This document shows, in pieces, positions 11,942-23,800 of a stretch of DNA of 64,000 nt. The stretch comes from Homarus americanus (lineage: Eukaryota; Arthropoda; Malacostraca; Decapoda; Nephropidae), in contig NW_024756914.1 in assembly GCF_018991925.1 (NCBI RefSeq), positions 5,530,329-5,594,328 of the forward strand. Reading direction: 5' to 3'. The translations under genes and the position numbers were made by a program. The notes under the pieces are model-generated. The model worked only from the letters and a program-made list of their open reading frames with translations, was not told the origin of the DNA and did not search any database. Every line of letters begins with the position of its first letter. The stretch's first letter is position 1.

Positions 11942-12729
11942 GTCAGGGCCAGGACTCGTATAAAACCTTTAGCTTTGACAATTTATTTCTTCTAACCTCT
12001 TCTAAGAACACAATGTGAGTCAGCGCTGTGCCGAACTGTCTGTCCTCAAACACAGAAAGATTGTTCGCATCCTTTCCCCTTTTCCTGGTCAGAATCTGCA
12101 TAACTACCATCTTCAGGTCTAATACTCCTACTTGCGTTTTTAATTTTGACTTTGTGTAGTTGTAAAACGCCTTTGGGTTTGACTTGACCTCACTTGCAAT
12201 CAGTCTCTGGAACTCCTTTTCAGCCCTTCTACTCTCTAACTTTGCTTCGTTCCTAACTCACGCCTTGAATTTCTAGGTTTTCTTCGTAATTTTATTGACC
12301 ACCACATGGCTCATGTGTAGTGGTCTTGTATTCCTAGGGGCGCTGGCTTTGGTCTTGGGTATATATTTGTCAATCAAATGGTTCACTTTACTGTCTTTGA
12401 TATTCAGCATAGTGTCTGCATTCTTATACCTTAGTGAGTCAGACCAGTGGATACCCCCTCATCTCCTCCCTCATCCTGTCATAATTTGAACCTTGGCCTG
12501 GTTTTGTAGTGAACCAAGTAACAGTTAAACTGAAGGACGTTACATGGTGGTTGGTTCCAACGGGGGCTAGGTGTTCCAGCTTGGCACCATACCCTCCTCG
12601 TTTATTATGATGAGGTCCAGTGGTTTGAGTGTTTGCCTCCCTCTGTAATGTGTCGGGTCTTTAGCATGTTGGAACAGAAAATATCTGTTTCTACAAAAAG
12701 AGTAGCAGGATTATTAGTCATTTGACGTG

Positions 12730-13208
12730 GACTCATTTCTCCAGTCGATGTCGCCATAGTTAAGGTCCCCCATGATAAGGAGGTGGTAGGGTTGAGCAGT
12801 GTTGCATTGTACAGTATATTAAGGCTCTTAAGTTCCTTTGATTTAGTAAGCTACAGTTTGGGGATCTGTAGATACAGTTGACAATAAGTAAGTCTCTCCC
12901 CTTTAATTTAATTTTACACCACTTGGATTCTTCAAAAACAACCCCCCCCCCCCCTGTACCTTGACTTGGCTGGCTCTAAGGTCTTGCCTAGCACAAATAA
13001 CCACACCCCTCTTGCAAATTTCTTGAGAAAGGTTCTTAAATGAGTCATATCCTTCAATAGTGAACTCACATTCCTCCAGGTTCTTGTACAACAGATCTAC
13101 ACCACCTATACGTATATATTGTGTTGATGTACAGTCGGCCACAGGAATAAGTATACACACTGTAGCTATAAGGTCCGAAAATGGTCTGGTAACGTTGAAA
13201 CTGTGCAT
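12730..13208 (-). pseudogene. LINE AP-type endonuclease remnant
   Basis: Minus-strand frames give GGVDLLYKNLEECEF, then RDLLIVNCIYRSPN and a GDxNYGDIDW-like block near 12755. These are hallmarks of the APE-type endonuclease of CR1/L2-like LINEs. It is frameshifted, with an extra C run at 12942-12953. Confidence 0.65.
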
Positions 13209-13835
13209 CCAGACGCATGATGAAACTCAGCTCCTCCCACCTGTTATCTCTAACTATTTTGTTTCCCCTTCTTTATTCTTCTATTTACTCCTCTTCCTTC
13301 TTTTACTAATCCAAACATCAGTAAAAAAAAAAAAGTATGGTAAGAGAAAAGGTTGGGGAGGAGGAGGGAGCTGTATAACTTCAATCCCATTCGGCAACAA
13401 GTTTACTACCATATGGATACAATACTGTATATTACTTGTAATACCAATAACATCCCATTTCTTATCCCCTTATCCTGAGGGGGCGAGGCTTGTCCTCTTG
13501 CCTTTGGCCTACCCTCCTCACATCCTGAGGGAGGGTTGACATTGAGAGCCTCTGTACATACAAATATTCTCAAATTGCAACTTGTCGTGTGTTTTCCTAC
13601 TCTCAGCTTCCTCCGACTGGCTGTCAGGGACTCCAAAAACTATTACATTGTTCCTGCGCTCGAAAATGTTCCCATTGTTCCTCCTTTCCCCTAACAGTGG
13701 GTCTGCTAGTTGCCATTTCTTCAAGACACTTCTTCAGAGTCCCTAGCTGCTGGGGAATTTGTTCAGAGCCTGCATTACACTGCAATGTTTGAATGCAGGT
13801 TACAGGGAAAATCATCACTTGGCCTGATACATTCC

Positions 13836-14938
13836 TCCTAAACTGTCACTACTGTATTAATTATGAATTTTTTTTATGCTTCAAGGTTAGAGTTAAAAAC
13901 TTACCACCTTTTCTAATTACAGTACAGTACAAGCAGAACCCAATTTACGAGACGGATACGTTCCTAAAAACTCTTCTTAGTCAAGTTTTTGTAAATTGTT
14001 TTATATTTTCCCATAGATTCCCATTATAAAAGCAGATACAGGTTCGTATACATAGTTGTCATGCCCTATGGTGAGTCTGATAACCGGAAACCTGATGCTC
14101 ATGCAGGGAGAAGTGATTCAAGAACATGCCTTGGGCACCATGATGGGTGAGGATCCTGATCAACCAGGTAGGCTACCAACATTTCCATTGTAACCAACAT
14201 TGAAACAAATTCACATCATACGACCAAACAAACATGAAAGTGTTAAGAGGATACCTATGTGATATAGCAATTATTATTCTCTGGTGTTTATGAAATTTGT
14301 TTTGGAGGTTATATTTCACCGAGTGTTGGCCACACTGGCATAACTGACGGATGGTGTGCCACGAGTCAGCTGTCACAACACGGAACGGGAAATATGAATA
14401 GCCATGAACAGAGAGGGGCAAAGTTATACAAGAAAAGGCAAGTATTCATCTATCCTGAAATATAGCCTTACTTTTTAGTAAGTGGCCACTTAACCGAGAA
14501 TTCCTAACCTAACCCAATCACATTCATTTTGTAGACTCGTCAGCTTTTCAGAAATTTTATATAGTTTGTACATGGCTTAATGTTTCAGAATGTTAATATT
14601 ATTACATTTTGTTTTACTTCGTTTCTGTTACCCATCCTTGAATATTGTGCCCCAGTTTGGTTCTCAGCTGCAGTGCCACTTAAAAATAATTTATAAGGTT
14701 TTAAATAAAGCCAAATTTATTTGTGATGAGGCTGACTAGGCTGATCTTTAATATCGTTATTTCATTGGTAATTTGTGCTTCCTATATGAAATTTATATTT
14801 CTTGTACTAGGATTATTTTAACACGTAAATAACTGACAGTCTTTGAATGTACAGTATACTGTACGCTGTGTATGGAAATAAAACCTTTTGTCACCAACAA
14901 ACTAATTTTCAATCAATTTTGAATATATTCTATCTCAG
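13836..14938. other. No gene seen; decayed TIR sequence
   Basis: Contains a decayed TIR-like start near 13925 (CCCAATTTACGAGACGGATA) and GGCCACTTAACCGAG near 14485, suggesting a degraded Tigger-type element. No coding exon was recognised. Confidence 0.35.
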
Positions 14939-15190
14939 TACAGGCAGTCCCCAGGTTACGAACGTCCGACTTAAGAACATCAGCTGATACAAACGGGGAT
15001 AAACTTTAAATTTACAGATTTTTATTTAGTTGAGGACTTATTTTTCACTTTCATTTACCCTATTTTGTCATTCTATTTCTTCTTTTCTCTTAAATTAAGT
15101 GATTTTAGATGTATATAAGGACGGCTATTATTTAGTGGGATTTTAAACACTGTTCTGCAAGTACGATATGCACATACCATGTGTTTCGAC

Positions 15191-16056
15191 TTAACTCTTT
15201 AGGTGCGTAATTAAATTTCGCGCCGGTTCCTGAAAAGTGTCAATTATCCTGCCAAAAATGAATTTCATATAATCACATTTTCTATATGTTTTTCCTTGAG
15301 AACTTTTAGTATATTTTCCAAATCTGGAACAAAAATTCACATGTGTGCAAATTTTAGAGAAAAAATGACATTTATACCCAAAAATGCAGGAAATTGGTAT
15401 AAATCAATGTCTGGTATATGGCAAATAAATTTAATCAATTTGGTTACTAAACATCAAATTTAGATATGTATTACATATTCAGATAATATCAAACAAAATA
15501 GTACAAAAATAAGCTATATTGCATTCAGGAAATACTCCTATACTCCTATACTGAAAAGCTTAGGCTTACATTCATTAGAGAGGCGTAGAGTTAGGGGAGA
15601 TATGATAGAGGTGTACAAGTGGGTAAGTGGGATTAACAAGGGTAAAATGGAAGATGTTCTGAAGTTCAGTAATAACGAAATAACTAGAACAAATGGCTTT
15701 AAATTAGATAAATTCCGATTCAGAAAGGATATAGGCAAGCACTGGTTTGGAAATAGAGTTGTGGATATGTGGAATAGGCTACCGAGTGCTATAGTAGGAT
15801 CGGGGACGCTAGGGAGCTTCAAGACGAAGTTGGATAGGCACATGGAAGTGCTGGGATGGGTGTGAAAGGGATCTGCCCTGTATGGGCCAGTCGGCCTCCT
15901 GCAGTATCCCACTTTCTTATGTTCTTATGTTCTTATGTCCGCATGTCGTCTCATTTGGGGAAGTTTTTTCAAGGTCGTGGGATATCCCCGCTTGTCGCAT
16001 TTAATTAATATAATATTTTGGGCGGGTTTACCCGCATGTCGCATCCAAAGGGTTAA
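15191..16056. mobile_element. piggyBac-like TTAA element nested in D1
   Basis: TTAA at both edges. The left end reads TTAACTCTTTAGGTGCG and the right, reverse-complemented, TTAACCCTTTGGATGCG. TTAA target duplication and CYCTTT ends are typical of piggyBac elements. There is no transposase, but a LINE fragment lies inside. Confidence 0.75.
15530..15945 (+). pseudogene. CR1/L2-like LINE 3' end nested in the TTAA element
   Basis: The plus-strand frame reads LHSLERRRVRGDMIEVYKW, then FRKDIGKHWFGNRVVDMWNR, a post-RT LINE C-terminus. The 3' end is three or more copies of TTCTTATG, the simple-repeat tail expected of L2/CR1-like LINEs. It is 5'-truncated. Confidence 0.8.
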
Positions 16057-16102
16057 GAACGTCCCCAGGAACAGAACTCATTAGTAACCTGGGGACTGCC
16101 TG

Positions 16103-16764
16103 TATATCAAAATTTGGAGGGAGAAAAAGGTTTTTATATCCATCAAGACTGCTATATGGTGGGTAACCCCGATAATATGTTCCATTGATCCCAATAACAA
16201 ACCAGATCCACCGGGACAGCCTTCAGGTCTGTGGCGCCTCTAAATAACCACATCCTACAGTGAGCCCCATCGGTCGGGTGGTATAACGACTGTGAAATAT
16301 GGCCCACAGTCTTAAGACATCTCTGAGTCAGAGTCTGAGATACGTTGAACACTTTACCTGAGCTCCCACACCCCCGAAAAATCAACAAGCCCCACCCTTT
16401 CCAAGGTTATGTAACATATTAAGGGTTTGCAATGAATTCTTAAGTCTAACTTTTATAATCTAATCAATGTCAGAGCTCTCACTGGTCCCCAATAAACTCA
16501 TGAAATACACTTAGTGGACATTGTGTTTCAAACTTTTTACGTTTCAGATTACGAACGGTCTAAGAAAACGTTGGACTTAACAAGTGCTGTACTACATAGT
16601 TAGGATGAATAGTTATTACAGTGCTAATTTTGAAATAAGATGCACAGTCTCTAATTGCTGGAAAAATTGCACTAATATAAAAAAAGGTATTATCTGCAGT
16701 AATTAATATATTCAAAATGCAACAGTACTGTAAACAAACTTTTTACTTTTACCATGTACCTGTA
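16103..16764. other. No gene seen
   Basis: Includes a decayed TIR-like stretch near 16540 (GATTACGAACGGTCTAAG). Nothing else was recognised. Confidence 0.35.
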
Positions 16765-16951
16765 CAGTGACCCCTCCGTTAACGAACTCAATCTGTTCCA
16801 GAAGGTCGTTCGTTAACCGAAAAGTTCGTTAACCGAAACCATTGTTTCAATGGGTTTTTGAGTAACTGGTTCCAGCTCACCGAAAATTTCCTAAATTCAA
16901 CAAAAATGGTAGAAAAGTTCACTTACTTTGAGGTGTGTATGTAGAAGGCTC

Positions 16952-17009
<58 letters not shown>

Positions 17010-17652
17010 GGATTTAGAATGGGGGTGGAGGAGAAGGAAGAAGAGAAAGCATTGGGGTGGAAGAAGTCACCCCATGGCGCCATTTCACCCATAAAATTTT
17101 AGCTCTCTTGGTTTAATTCAAGATTATTTTCTTTAAATCAACACTGCACTGCATTATATATTGTCAATATGTAAAATATATTTCAAAATGACCAATAATT
17201 TGCTTGGAAACACAGAAAAAAAGCGTTTAGTTGAAGAGAGTCTCAAGCAAGGTGTTACCTCCAGTGAAAACAGAGAGAGACTAACTCCTGTTTGCTGTGT
17301 TAAGAGGCTGGATGCCGCGCATTAAACTAGTCACTTTACCTTCAATTATGTTCAATAATTGTTAAAATGACTAAAAATTGAATATTAAACTTTTAAAATT
17401 ATTGAATAGTATAAACTTCTTGATATTTACTAAAATAGTAAGGAATTTAAGCCCTAGAACCGATTAATGTATTGGCGGACTGATACTAAAGCTGGTTGCC
17501 CGGTCAGTGCAAGCGAAAACATGTTGAGGTCAGTTCGTAAGAACTTCATTAACCGAATTTTTTTTCGTTAACCGAATTGAAGATCCTTATGGAAGGCAGT
17601 TCGTTAATCGAAATTACGTTAACCGAGATGTTCGTTAAACGAGGGGTCACTG
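16765..17652. mobile_element. Tigger-type MITE C1 with (GAT)n
   Basis: 888 bp with ends CAGTGACCCCTCCGTTAACG (left) and, reverse-complemented, CAGTGACCCCTCGTTTAACG (right), flanked by TA. Subterminal GTTCGTTAACCGAA blocks are repeated at both ends. An 18-unit GAT microsatellite occupies 16955-17009. No coding remnant was identified. Confidence 0.85.
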
Positions 17653-17724
17653 TATTATGAAAATTCACAGGTTCCTTATTTGTGGATACAATGATTAAAA
17701 AAAAAATTTCATTTATGGGGAGCT

Positions 17725-17730
17725 TTTAAT
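17725..17730 (-). terminator. Candidate POLR2D polyadenylation signal
   Basis: ATTAAA on the minus strand, 80 bp past the POLR2D stop codon. This is a common variant hexamer, and its position alone supports it. Confidence 0.35.
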
Positions 17731-17809
17731 AATCACAATTAATCATTAAACAAAATGAAAAAATTATACTATGGAAACTCAAACTCTTGTGTGAATTAGG
17801 TGAGTGACA

Positions 17810-17888
17810 TCAATACTGGAAACTCCGTTGTGTTGCCATGTCTTCTAAGAGAACTCTAAGCTCTTCATCTTCAAACCGCCCCTCCAAG
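17810..17888 (-). CDS. POLR2D: POLR2D coding exon 4 (C-terminus)
   Basis: 79 nt after acceptor TTGTTATTCCAG. Encodes [20 protein letters not shown], then RSFQY and TGA. The first base completes the Ser codon split by intron 3. Confidence 0.95.
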
Positions 17889-20800
17889 CTGGAATAACAA
17901 AACAGTATTTTTTAAAGTCTTTATCACAAACAGCACTACAAAAAAAGAGATGGTGAGACAGAGAGAAATATGAGCTACTGTATTAACTCCTTCACTACAG
18001 GAAGCTACTTTTATTATATTTTATTTGGCTAATGGCAGTGGTTAAACAGTATCCAATAATCACAAAGCAGAATTTTAAAAACATAAATACCTGAAATCCA
18101 CTCAATAAGTAACTTTACAATTAGGTGCAGTATACAGTAGTACTGTATTCCCAATAAAATTAATCTTTTTGTCCAGCATAATTAGTGGATTCAGTATTTT
18201 TCTTTTTTTTAAGGGGAATATCCACTCCTGCCCACACAATGGGGACAGGAGTGAAAAAAAGTATATAATGTTAATCTACACCACGAAGATGCCAGAAGAC
18301 CAGCCCTTTGAAGTGAGAAAGATTGTAAGAGGGTAGCAACACAGAATATGGCAGAGCATTCCACAGTTTGGTTGTGAAAGGAAAGAGGGAACTACTATAA
18401 CGGGTTATTCTCAAGTGTCTGACATCTACACAGAAGTGGTGGGCACCGCAAGCAAGATGAGTGTTATGAGCCCACGGCCTTGCCAGTGGTACACAGGATG
18501 GCAAATGTTCTGAACGTTGCTTTTTTTAAAGTATCTGTAAAAGAGAGAGAGTGAAGCAACATTGCAATGAAGAGAAAGGGAAGAGAGATTATCAACTAAA
18601 GGAGGAGAGTTAATAAGACGAAATGACTTTGATTCCATCCTATCTAACAGTTGGACAAAAGAAGAACCACCCCGGATATGAAAGCAGTACTTCATGTTAA
18701 GATGAATGAATCCCTTACAAACCTGAAGCAACTCCTCAGGACTGAAGTAGCTATTTTGCATCTGTACAACAATCCCAGCTTTCAGGAGGCAGCTTTGGGA
18801 ATCTTCTATTTTTGAAAGTGTAATTGGTAAATATTGTTTTCTTACTACTGAAGTTGGCCAAACTTCTACCTCCCCATTCAGAGGTGACGCACAGATCCGC
18901 ATTGTTAAATGAAATGATATCAGCTCCAGAAACAGATCTAGTCTGAGAGTTGAGGGAAAGGAGAAAATGAGAAGAAGGGCGGAGAGCAGAATTATCAGCA
19001 TAAGAATGGATAGAATTAGTAGTAGTGTCAAGTAAATCATTGAAAAACAAATAGAAGAGAGTAGGTGAAAGACCAGAACCCTGTGGAACACCACTATTTG
19101 TAGAGAAAGAGCGAGAGATTGAACCTTTGACATCAACTGCCATGGATCGACTCAAGGAAGGTAGCAACGAGAGAAAAGAGATACCATAAGAACGTTTAAA
19201 AAGCAATGATTGTGCCATACCCTGTCAAATGCTTTGGAGATATTGAGGACCACAACAAAGGTTTTTCCACAATCCCTAAGAGAGGATGCCCAAAGATGAG
19301 TGCAGTGGTAGAGCAGATCACCAATAGATCTCACCTGGCAGAAACCATATTGGTGATTTCACAAAAGAGAAAGGTATTCAAGGTAAAAAAGAAAATGAGA
19401 GTTTAAGATAGTATCAAAAATCTTAGAGGGATATAAATTAGGGCAATAGGGCCTCTAACTATTGCCCTAATTAGAATGGTCACCCTTCTTAGGGATGGAC
19501 TGAACCAATGCATGCTTCCAAGGTGAAAAAGTTTGGGTTTTGAGGCAAAGGCAAAAAGAGGCAAATAAGCACAGGGGCCAGAATTTCAGCATACCGTACT
19601 CCCTCAAAACACAAAGGGGTATTCTGTTTGGTCCATGCGCCTTATTCACATCCAGACTGGATAACACACCAGCAACACTATGATTGGAGATTACAGAAAA
19701 GTGCATAGGTTTAATAGTAGGAGTTGGAGGGGCAAAATTGGAATCATCAAAGTACTGTATGTAGTTAGAGTAAAATAAGGTGCCAAAGTGGGATTGTTGG
19801 CTATAGAGTTATCAGGTTGGAAAAGACCGATTCCAGAACTTATTACAGAGGTTTTTGGTTGAGGACCAAAAAGATTTACAAGAAGAAGAGTTAGTCAGGT
19901 CAGAGATTTTTTTTTTAATAAAATTCTGCTTGACCTTACAAAGAATAGCCATACAACTTTTCTTAAAAGTAATGAAAGAGGAGAACAGAAGGAGATAGTT
20001 CCACAACTCAATATGCCATATCTCTCTTCCTACATTCAAGAGAATAAGAGTGATCAAACCATGACTGTGAAGTGAAAGTTTTAGTAGATGATGGAATAAA
20101 TGCACTCGTACCACCCAGTCAACACATACCGAGGGGTCCCGAGAGGTAAAGCAACATTCGTCTCACAAGGATTACCAGTGTACTCTCGGATAGTGCCATA
20201 GTTGGTGATTAGAGTGGGTAAGGGGAGGTGAACACACCCAGTTCGACGAAATAGAGATAAGATTGTGATCAGAAACTGTAATCAGGGATGTGATTGGGTT
20301 TTGAAAAAAAAAAAAAAAAGTGGGGGGACACCTACCCAGGAAGTTTTGACCATATTTAACTTAATTTCTCACATTGTTACTCATTTCTTGAGTGCCTAAT
20401 AGTTCAAATACACAGTACCCAAAATCAAACATATACCAGTATTACCCCGCTTAACGCGGTTTCGCTTAGCGCGTTTTACCGTATACGCGGTGCCTCGCCA
20501 GAGCCGAACTTTCACTTAACGCGGGTTTTTTCCACGTATACGCGGTGAGTGTCCGGCTCAAGAACTCTATTTTTAGATTCGCCCCACCCGCCTGCTCCCG
20601 CCTCCTCCCTCCGCTTGGGCAAGCCGCGCGGTAAGGTTGCGCAGTGTTTGTCTTTGTTGCGTTATCACTGACGTCATGACGTATCGGACTGTGATTGGCC
20701 ATGCATCCCTACCCCCCTCTGCTGCTAGCTGTAATTGGCTTAAAGTATTATGACGTGTCCACCCGGGGGAGGGAGGGAGGGAGGAAAGACGACGCTTGAC

Positions 20801-23800
20801 CTAGCCGCGGCAGTTTCATCCCTCCAGGCCGCTCCGTGTATACGTGAACCCATTGTTCTGTGAAATTGCTTCCGCTGGACCACCACCGCCACCAGAGAGA
20901 GACCTTTCCTTACCTGGACCCAGCCACCCTAAGCCCAAGAAGACACGCCGTGGTCTAAGCTACGAAGTGAAGTACCAGATCATTCAAGATTTGGAGAAAG
21001 GAACACGGCAAGTTGATCTCGCGCGCCAGCATGGCGTCAACGAATCTACGATTCACACTATCAAGAAGGATGCAGCCAAGATCAAAGAGCACATGAAAAT
21101 CACAAAGTCTGCAGGTGCTTCAACGATCAGGTATTGCCAGAACAGAGTGCTGGCAAAAGTGGAAAATTTGCTGGTGAGTTATTTGATTCGTCAGGCGCGA
21201 CGCAACATGGCGGTGGACACGCGCTCAGTGCAGGAGTACGCACGTGAGCTATACGCAGCAGTGTCACGTAAGCTGGGAATTGCAGAGCCCAAACCCTTCA
21301 ATGCTTCATCTGGTTGGCTGCATAGGTTTAAGAAGAGGAACAAGATCACCAACATCAACATTGGTGGTGAGGAAGCGAGTGCTGACCGTGTGGCAGCTAG
21401 AGATTTTCCTCCGTTCTTACGTGAGATTATGGAGGAAGGACAGTACACCAACGACCAGGTGTTTAACATGGACGAATCTGGTCTTTTCTGGAAAAAGTTA
21501 CCGTCCAAGACCTTTGTTGTAAAGAATGCCAGCAAGATTCGGGGCCGGAAGATGCAGAAGAAACGCATCACCGTCCTGTTTACCACCAATGCCTCCGGTA
21601 CCTGTAAACCAAAGTTATCGGTGATTCACACAGCCCACAAGCCGCACGCCTACAAGAATATGGACATGAACAAGCTTAATGTCCACTGGCTAACCGCACG
21701 TAAGGCGTGGATGTCCTCTTCTCTGTCCCTCTTCTGGTTTGACGACTGTTTTGTTCCTGACGTGAAGAAATTATGCGAGCAACAGAATGTTCCATTCAAC
21801 ATTTTGTTGCTCCTTGACAACGCACCTGGACACTCGCCTGCACTTATGGATCGTCACCCCAACGTAAAAGTGGTCTTCCTTCCTCCCAACACTACGTCAT
21901 TAATCCAGCCCATGGACCAGGAGTTGATCTGCAATGTGAAAGCTGCGTACTCTGCAAAGAAGTTCAAGCTCCTGAACGACTCTACCAACACCAAGGATGA
22001 GTTGCGTAAGCTGGGTGACACCTACAGCGAGAGTAAAAGCGACGAGGACAAGGAACAAGAGTGGCGACTCAAGAAGTTCTCGTCAAACAATTTTGGAAGA
22101 AGTTTAACGTCAAACAAGCTGTAGACTTCTTGGTGGAGGCATGGGATCTGCTGTCTATTGCTACGATTCGTCACGCATGGAAACATGTGTTGCATGGCAT
22201 ACCAGGTAAGAGGAGGAGTGAACCTGTGACTGGTGAGGTTCAGACTGTTGCAGTAGCAGTGGACCTTGCCAGAGAAGCTGCGCTCAATATTACAGTTCCA
22301 GGCTTCTCCGAGACCACCAACGAAGACATCCTGGAGGTGATCAGAGATCCTGAAGTGACTGCCGACGAGATGTTGGAAGATCACGTCAGTGAAGAGGAGG
22401 AAGAAGGTGCGTCATTCTCCGAAGAACACAGTTTAACTCATAGTGATATTAAGGGTGCCATGGAGTGTGCAGAGAAATTGAAGTCCTTCCTTGGCGACAA
22501 TGACGATGACCGCTATGAAGTCTTCCATACCCGGCTGGTGCAGGCTATGGAGCCGTACATCACGGTGTATCAAGACAACATAAACACCAGCCGTCAATAA
22601 AGCATAACCGAGTTCTTCGCTCGCAACCCACCACAGCCAGCCCAAGCCAGTGATAGTGACAGAGGTAGAGACAGTGAAGATGACTTTGAGGGATTTGTCA
22701 GGGAGGCCATAACAAGTGTGGGTGACAGTGATGGTGACTCACCTGAGGGCCAGTAGCCTGCCCTCTGCCTCGGAACCAGCCTCCATCCCTGTACGCCGAC
22801 CCATCTCTTCTACTAACGTAAGTGTTCCACCTAACTTTTAGTTTTCCTAACCTAACCTTTACTTTTCCTATGTTAACCTATATTTTTCCTAACCTAACCT
22901 CTTCTATATTACTTGTTTTTTCATACCATCATAAAGTTACGATAAAATTTTTACTACAACATAGTTATGTGTCGTCAAAAAGTGGAGTTTGGGGGTCGGG
23001 CCAGCTTCTATTGGAATTAATCCCATATGTTCTGTTGTTCACTTAGCGAGGTTTTCACTTAACACGGTACCCTGTGGGTTTTATTGACCACGTTAAGCGG
23101 GGTACTATTGTATGTTTATTGCAACAATATTTTTCATGCATATATTCTTAATAATTCCTTAAAAATCTAGTTGTTACTAAACTTGAATTTCTTTAATATT
23201 TTTAATTGTCCACCACTAGTGAGAGAAGATAAACTAAAAGGTAAGCTTTTTTTGCACTGTATTGTGATAATTAAAAATTTAATACTGTACTTAACAAAGG
23301 GATTTATCTAATGCACCAGCAACTGGGGTTTCAATAGCATGTAGTACTAAAATAATAAAAATAAGCCTGTTTCATGATATATACAAACAAAATATATAAT
23401 TTTCTTTCCTATGTAATATTCACTCATTTGGTTTTGTTTTATTCTTAGTTTTAATTGCATCAACTATTTTTTTCAGGGAGAGTTAACACTTCTGTTTTTG
23501 TTGCTGGAAGACCTCTCTGTTCTTCCTTGACTTTTAGCCATTTCTTCACACTTTGGTTTTTTTTATTCTAACTGCTTAACAAAAATTTCCTCTAATTTTT
23601 TTCCTGCTGCAACCTCTTCTGCTTTAACATGCCTCTATAGTTATTGCTGGAGAGTTTTATGTTCCTACACATTATAGGGTCCACTGGGCTGTACTTATGT
23701 CTTCCCTTGAAAAATACTGGAGTGCAGATTTATTCAAAGTTTTCAAATGATACTTAACAACCTGGTACGATTCATATGTGCCAGTACTTGGGTTGGCAGA

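Larger units (their letters stand above)
9957..13835 (-). mobile_element. Nearly full-length CR1/L2-like LINE, broken, with a MITE insertion
   Basis: In minus-strand order: an ORF1-like remnant (ERRNNVIVFGVPDS, 13600-13690), an endonuclease (13208-12730), a linker (SNPKAFYNYTKSKLK, about 12160), the reverse transcriptase (11941-10956) and the C-terminal domain (10408-10004; [11 protein letters not shown]). The 3' end reads GCTAACGAGCCGATCAGTG. Frames shift repeatedly. Element G1 (10411-10955) sits between RT and C-terminus. The same family's tail recurs at 33800, 39860, 54100, 55640, 60850 and 62640. Confidence 0.8.
14941..16102. mobile_element. Tigger-type MITE D1, host of nested insertions
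   Basis: Inverted ends (left CAGGCAGTCCCCAGGTTACG; right, reverse-complemented, CAGGCAGTCCCCAGGTTACT) are flanked by TA. A TTAA-flanked element occupies 15191-16056. Removing it restores the continuous sequence TTCGACTTAAGAACGTCC, which resembles the D1 left end. Confidence 0.85.
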
